Assembly: GCA_027490345.1 (NCBI GenBank)
Contig: JAIXYF010000198.1
Coordinates: forward strand, 1-7,950
DNA length: 7,950 nucleotides
Source of the DNA: Novosphingobium sp.
Lineage (GTDB): Bacteria > Pseudomonadota > Alphaproteobacteria > Sphingomonadales > Sphingomonadaceae
Reading direction: 5' to 3'
A model generated the notes under the pieces. It saw nothing but the letters and a program-made list of their open reading frames with translations. It had not been told where the DNA came from and did no database searches. Position numbers and translations under genes: made by a program. Shown here in pieces: positions 4,947 through 7,950 of the stretch (position 1 is its first letter; each line of letters starts with the position of its first letter).

Positions 4947-6359
4947 CAGTTCGCGCGCAAAGACCGAGAGCGTGTCATCCCGTGCGCCCATGATCACGAT
5001 GCGGTCACCCGGCTGTGCCAGTTCGGCCATGCGCGCGGCGCAATCGCTGCGCGCAGGGATGTGCTCCGCCTGGCCGCCATGCGCGCGCACCAGCGCCGCA
5101 ATGCGCTCGCTCCCCACCGAGCGGTCGACCGTGCCGCCGAAATAGACCGGATCGCACAGGATCGTGCGGTCTGCGGGGTCAAGGCGGCTGGCCAGCACTT
5201 CGGCCAGTTCGGCCCCCATCTGGCGCAGCGGGCCATAGCCATGGGGCTGGAAGAAGGCGATCACCCGGCCCGGATGCGCTTTCAGCGTGGTCAGCGTAGC
5301 CGCCACCTTTTCCGGATTGTGCCCGAAATCATCGATCACCGTGATGCCCGAGCGGCTGGTGCCCAAAACGTCGAACCGCCGCGCAAGGCCCGCATAATCG
5401 CCCAGCGCCTGCACCGCGTCTGCCAGCGGCACGCCTGCGGCATGGGCCCCGGCCAGCGCGGCCAGCGCGTTGGAAAGATTGTGCCGCCCCGGCACCGCCA
5501 GCGCAAGATCATGCGAATCGCCCGTTCGGCGGTCCTCCACTCTTGCGGATATACCGAGGGGCGATTCGGTAATACTGGCGGCGGCCACGCCAAACCGCGC
5601 CTCGTGGCTGTCTATGCCGAAAGTAAGCGTGCCAGCCTGCGCCCTTGCGGCCAGGGCGGCGCTTTCGGCGTCGTCAAGGTTGATCACTGCGGTTTGCGCC
5701 CGCGCCAGAAAATCACCAAACAGGCTGCGCAGTTCTTCAAGGCTCTTGTGGTCAAGGCTCACGTTGTTGAGCACCGCGATGGTGGGGCGATAGGCCGCGA
5801 TCGACCCGTCGCTTTCGTCCACTTCGGATATAAATGGACTAGCAGCGTGGCCCACCCGCGCGCTGGCAAACGGCGCGTCGGGGCGCACGAAGTTCTTCAT
5901 CACCGCGCCGTTCATGATCGTGGGATCGCTTCCGCACGCGGTGAGGATCCACCCGAGCATGCCCGTCACGGTCGATTTGCCGCTCGTGCCGCCCACCGCA
6001 ATGCTGGTTGGCGCTGCATTGAACAGCGCGGCCAGTAGTTCTGCCCGGCGCATCCGCTGGCACCCCAGCTGGCCCGCGCGCACCATTTCCGGCACCGTAT
6101 CCTCCACCGCGGCCGAAGCAACGAGGATCTGCTGCGATGACGTGATGCCGCTGCCATCCTGCGGGTGCAGGACGAACCCCAGGCTTTCCAGCCATGCGAA
6201 TTTTTCGGGCGAGCGGCCCTGATCCCGGCTGCGGTCCGATCCCGCGATGCTCGCCCCCTTGCCGCGCAGGATCAGTGCCAGCGGCAGCATGCCCGAGCCG
6301 CCGATGCCGCAAAAGAACCAGGGTTGTGCGGTCAGCGCCGCCGTGCCGTCCATGCTCAT
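4929..6359 (-). CDS. Mur ligase family protein (MurC/Mpl group), probable muropeptide recycling ligase
   Basis: An ATP-dependent ligase that would join an amino acid or peptide to a UDP-MurNAc-type acceptor in the cytoplasm. The protein is 476 residues from the ATG at 6359, with all three Mur domains: an N-terminal UDP-binding Rossmann part with FFCGIGGSGMLPLA (15-28); a central ATPase part with P-loop GGTSGKST (123-130), SEVDESDGS (178-186) and NNVSLDHKS (198-206); and a C-terminal part with GRHNLSNALAA (291-301), RRFDVLG (327-333), DDFGHNPEKV (343-352), FFQPHGYGPLRQ (369-380) and IMGARDDTL (456-464). The signatures are closest to MurC, but MurC usually has GTHGKT, GHHP and QPHRYSRT, so several substrate-facing residues differ. 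Mpl's GTFMGG and EPRSNT motifs, as I recall them, are also absent. The gene is outside any dcw cluster, so it is unlikely to be the essential MurC. It diverges from an LD-carboxypeptidase gene, which favours peptide recycling. A TTG at 6395 is an alternative start; neither start has a clear ribosome binding site. Confidence 0.85.
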   Translation of the reverse strand: MSMDGTAALTAQPWFFCGIGGSGMLPLALILRGKGASIAGSDRSRDQGRSPEKFAWLESLGFVLHPQDGSGITSSQQILVASAAVEDTVPEMVRAGQLGCQRMRRAELLAALFNAAPTSIAVGGTSGKSTVTGMLGWILTACGSDPTIMNGAVMKNFVRPDAPFASARVGHAASPFISEVDESDGSIAAYRPTIAVLNNVSLDHKSLEELRSLFGDFLARAQTAVINLDDAESAALAARAQAGTLTFGIDSHEARFGVAAASITESPLGISARVEDRRTGDSHDLALAVPGRHNLSNALAALAGAHAAGVPLADAVQALGDYAGLARRFDVLGTSRSGITVIDDFGHNPEKVAATLTTLKAHPGRVIAFFQPHGYGPLRQMGAELAEVLASRLDPADRTILCDPVYFGGTVDRSVGSERIAALVRAHGGQAEHIPARSDCAARMAELAQPGDRIVIMGARDDTLSVFARELLARLP

Positions 6360-6402
6360 GCGCGCTGCGGTATGCGCCCTTGTGCCCAAGCGCAACCGGG
6401 TT

Positions 6403-6408
6403 AGGAAG
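6403..6408 (+). promoter_or_regulatory. Ribosome binding site of the LD-carboxypeptidase
   Basis: AGGAAG at 6403-6408; the AGGA core (6403-6406) is 6 bases before the ATG at 6413. This fixes that ATG as the start rather than codons further upstream in the open frame, which would run antisense into the Mur ligase gene. Confidence 0.6.
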
Positions 6409-6412
6409 CGCT

Positions 6413-7261
6413 ATGCCCAGCCCATCCTTTCGCCCATTTTTTCGCATAGCGATCTGCGCCCCCGCTCGCCCGATCAACCCCGACGATGCCGCAGCGGTCA
6501 GCGCGCTGGCGGCCGAGATGCCTGGCACCGAACTCGTGTTTCATCCGCAGTGCTTTGCCCAGGCCGGGCATTTTGCCGGAGCCGACGCCCTGCGCCTTTC
6601 CGCCTTGCTGGAATGCGCCAATGATCCCGCGTTCGATGCGGTCTGGTTTGCGCGCGGCGGTTATGGCTCGAACCGCATCGCCGCGGCCGCCATCGCTGGA
6701 CTGGGTGAGGCTGCCCGCACCAAGGCCTATCTCGGCTATTCCGATACTGGCTATCTGCTGGCCGCGCTCTACCGCGCGCGGATCGGTCAGTCCGTGCACG
6801 CGCCAATGCCCGGCGATATCCGGCGCGAAGGCGGGGCAGAGGCGGTGCGCCGGTCGTTGCGCTGGCTCGCCGGAGACCGCTCCGGCGCCGAGGCATCGGG
6901 CGATGGCCATCCGCGCGCTGCCTTCAATTTGACCACGCTGGCCATGCTGTGCGGCACGCCGCTGATGCCCGATCTGACCGGCCATGTGGTGCTGGTCGAG
7001 GAAGTCTCGGAACACCTTTATGCGGTGGACCGGCTGTTGTTCCACATCACCGCACACTTGCGCGGTGTGGCAGGCCTGCGCCTTGGCCGGATCAGTGAAG
7101 TGCCCGAAAACGACGTGCCCTTCGGCGCCGACGCTGAGGCCATTGCGCGTGATTGGTGCGCGCGCAGCGGCATTCCCTTTCTGGGCCGGGCCGACATCGG
7201 CCACGATATTGATAACAAGATTGTCGCATTCGGGCTTGAGGCGCCTCCCGCGAATCACTAG
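6413..7261 (+). CDS. ldcA: LD-carboxypeptidase, peptidase family S66 (LdcA/MccF type)
   Basis: A serine peptidase that in LdcA proteins removes the terminal D-alanine from murein tetrapeptides in the cytoplasm, giving the tripeptide that recycling ligases reuse. The 282-residue protein shows the S66 layout: an N-terminal subdomain with VWFARGGYGSNRI, then LGYSDTGYLL carrying the expected nucleophile S110; a Glu in VVLVEEVSEH (E196 or E197); and His in ADIGHDIDNK (H264), completing the Ser-Glu-His triad. Length is slightly under the typical 300-340. No signal peptide is seen, consistent with cytoplasmic action. The gene diverges from the Mur ligase over 53 bases and is followed by fabD after 29 bases, probably on one transcript. 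The S66 family also includes microcin C immunity proteins (MccF); the peptidoglycan role is preferred because of the adjacent Mur ligase. Confidence 0.9.
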   Translation: MPSPSFRPFFRIAICAPARPINPDDAAAVSALAAEMPGTELVFHPQCFAQAGHFAGADALRLSALLECANDPAFDAVWFARGGYGSNRIAAAAIAGLGEAARTKAYLGYSDTGYLLAALYRARIGQSVHAPMPGDIRREGGAEAVRRSLRWLAGDRSGAEASGDGHPRAAFNLTTLAMLCGTPLMPDLTGHVVLVEEVSEHLYAVDRLLFHITAHLRGVAGLRLGRISEVPENDVPFGADAEAIARDWCARSGIPFLGRADIGHDIDNKIVAFGLEAPPANH

Positions 7262-7278
7262 GCGCGCTGCTTCACAGC

Positions 7279-7283
7279 AGGAG
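7279..7283 (+). promoter_or_regulatory. Ribosome binding site of fabD, partly within a small hairpin
   Basis: AGGAG (7279-7283) lies 7 bases before the fabD ATG. Its first two bases belong to the right arm of a small hairpin: CTGCT (7267-7271) with AGCAG (7276-7280) around a TCAC loop. The pairing is short and may have no effect. Confidence 0.6.
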
Positions 7284-7290
7284 TGTGTTG

Positions 7291-7950
7291 ATGCGGGCAT
7301 TCGTTTTTCCGGGGCAGGGCAGCCAGAAGCTGGGCATGGGGGCAGAACTTGCCGCCGCCAGCGCCGCCGCGCGCGAAGTGTTCGAGGAAGTCGACGACGC
7401 GCTGGGCCACAAGCTGTTTGCCCTGATGGCCCATGGGCCGGAAGATGAACTGACGCTCACCGCCAATGCCCAGCCCGCGATCATGGCTAATGCCATCGCC
7501 GTGCTGCGCGTGCTGGAAAAGGAATGCGGCCTTGTTCTGGCTGAAAAGGCGCAGTTCGTGGCGGGCCATAGCCTGGGCGAATATACCGCGCTGTGCGCCG
7601 CAGGCGCGTTCAGCCTTGCCGATACCGCCCGCCTGCTGCGCCTGCGCGGGTCTGCCATGCAGGCCGCCGTACCGGTGGGTGAAGGCGCGATGTGCGCGCT
7701 GCTCGGCGCAGAGATCGATCAGGCGGCTGCCCTTGCCGAAGCCGCCGCGCAGGGCCCAATTGGCCAAGACGTCTGCACCGTCGCCAACGACAACGCGCCC
7801 GGTCAGGTCGTGCTTTCGGGCCACACCGCCGCGATCGAGCGCGCCATCGCCGCCGTGAAGGACCACGGGATCAAGCGCGCCATGCTGCTGCCCGTCTCCG
7901 CGCCCTTCCACTGCCCGCTGATGCAGCCGGCGGCCGACGAGATGGCCGAA
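7291..7950 (+). CDS. fabD: Malonyl-CoA:ACP transacylase, N-terminal 220 codons (3' end outside window)
   Basis: Transfers the malonyl group from malonyl-CoA to acyl carrier protein, supplying the extender unit for type II fatty-acid synthesis in the cytoplasm. The start ATG at 7291 has AGGAG 7 bases upstream. The N-terminus, AFVFPGQGSQKLGMG, is diagnostic of FabD. The nucleophile elbow GHSLGEY puts catalytic S94 at the expected place, and the partner histidine is H207 in SAPFHCPLM (E. coli FabD uses Ser92 and His201). R118 in LLRLRGSAMQ corresponds to the malonate-carboxylate-binding arginine. The reading frame is open to the window edge, so about 90-100 C-terminal residues are missing. It follows ldcA by 29 bases without a visible terminator, so it is probably cotranscribed with it. 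fabG is a common next gene, but that lies outside the window. Confidence 0.97.
   Translation, partial: MRAFVFPGQGSQKLGMGAELAAASAAAREVFEEVDDALGHKLFALMAHGPEDELTLTANAQPAIMANAIAVLRVLEKECGLVLAEKAQFVAGHSLGEYTALCAAGAFSLADTARLLRLRGSAMQAAVPVGEGAMCALLGAEIDQAAALAEAAAQGPIGQDVCTVANDNAPGQVVLSGHTAAIERAIAAVKDHGIKRAMLLPVSAPFHCPLMQPAADEMAE

Noticed and set aside
5061..6038. A 325-codon plus-strand open frame antisense to the Mur ligase
   Set aside because: The opposite strand has all Mur ligase motifs in order; this frame has Arg/His/Gln-rich shadow composition and no family signature.
6401..7300. A 299-codon minus-strand frame across ldcA
   Set aside because: It is antisense to the S66 peptidase, which has its catalytic triad and a ribosome binding site.
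7258..7911. A 217-codon minus-strand frame across fabD
   Set aside because: It is a shadow of fabD; the true gene is open to the window edge on the plus strand.
1..7950. A mobile element, defence island or CRISPR array
   Set aside because: I saw no transposase, integrase, tRNA-associated repeat, regularly spaced repeat or defence-type domain on either strand; gene content is core metabolic and structural.

Overview
The window is GC-rich and densely coding. It reads as ordinary chromosome from an alphaproteobacterium, most likely Sphingomonadales (Sphingomonas/Novosphingobium/Erythrobacter type). That placement is an inference from gene content: a class I (archaeal-type) lysyl-tRNA synthetase, a MarR-like regulator with the RRRRD...LFGEPxWDILLDLF pattern I associate with sphingomonads, and a compact flagellin C-terminus. 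I see no phage, insertion sequence, CRISPR array, tRNA or rRNA.

Layout from left to right: (1) the 3' end of a flagellin gene (+), facing (2) a small two-helix membrane protein with a PH-like C-terminal part (-) and (3) a nitroreductase (-), which lie in one short minus-strand unit. (4) Class I lysS (+) diverges from the nitroreductase across about 100 bp and faces (5) a prolyl-4-hydroxylase-type 2OG-Fe(II) oxygenase (-). A roughly 320-bp stretch without a clear gene, relatively AT-rich for this window, follows. (6) A MarR-like regulator without an ATG start (+) faces (7) a Mur ligase of the MurC/Mpl group (-). The Mur ligase diverges over only about 50 bp from (8) an S66 LD-carboxypeptidase (+), which is followed 29 bp later by (9) the first 220 codons of fabD (+), running off the right edge.

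Functional reading: genes 7 and 8 look like a muropeptide-recycling pair. The carboxypeptidase would trim tetrapeptides to tripeptides, and the ligase would reattach an amino acid or peptide to UDP-MurNAc. The ligase has MurC-like signatures with several unusual residues, so its substrate is not settled by sequence. ldcA and fabD probably share a transcript, placing cell-wall turnover next to the start of fatty-acid synthesis.

All three convergent junctions carry hairpins. At two of them (near 359-382 and 4908-4946) the minus-strand gene's stop codon lies in the hairpin loop. The intergenic stretch upstream of the oxygenase and the MarR-like gene contains four GTTAC motifs in two mirrored pairs, the most regulatory-looking non-coding signal in the window. 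I found no convincing new multi-gene system. The best leads are the Mur ligase/LD-carboxypeptidase pair and the GTTAC array.
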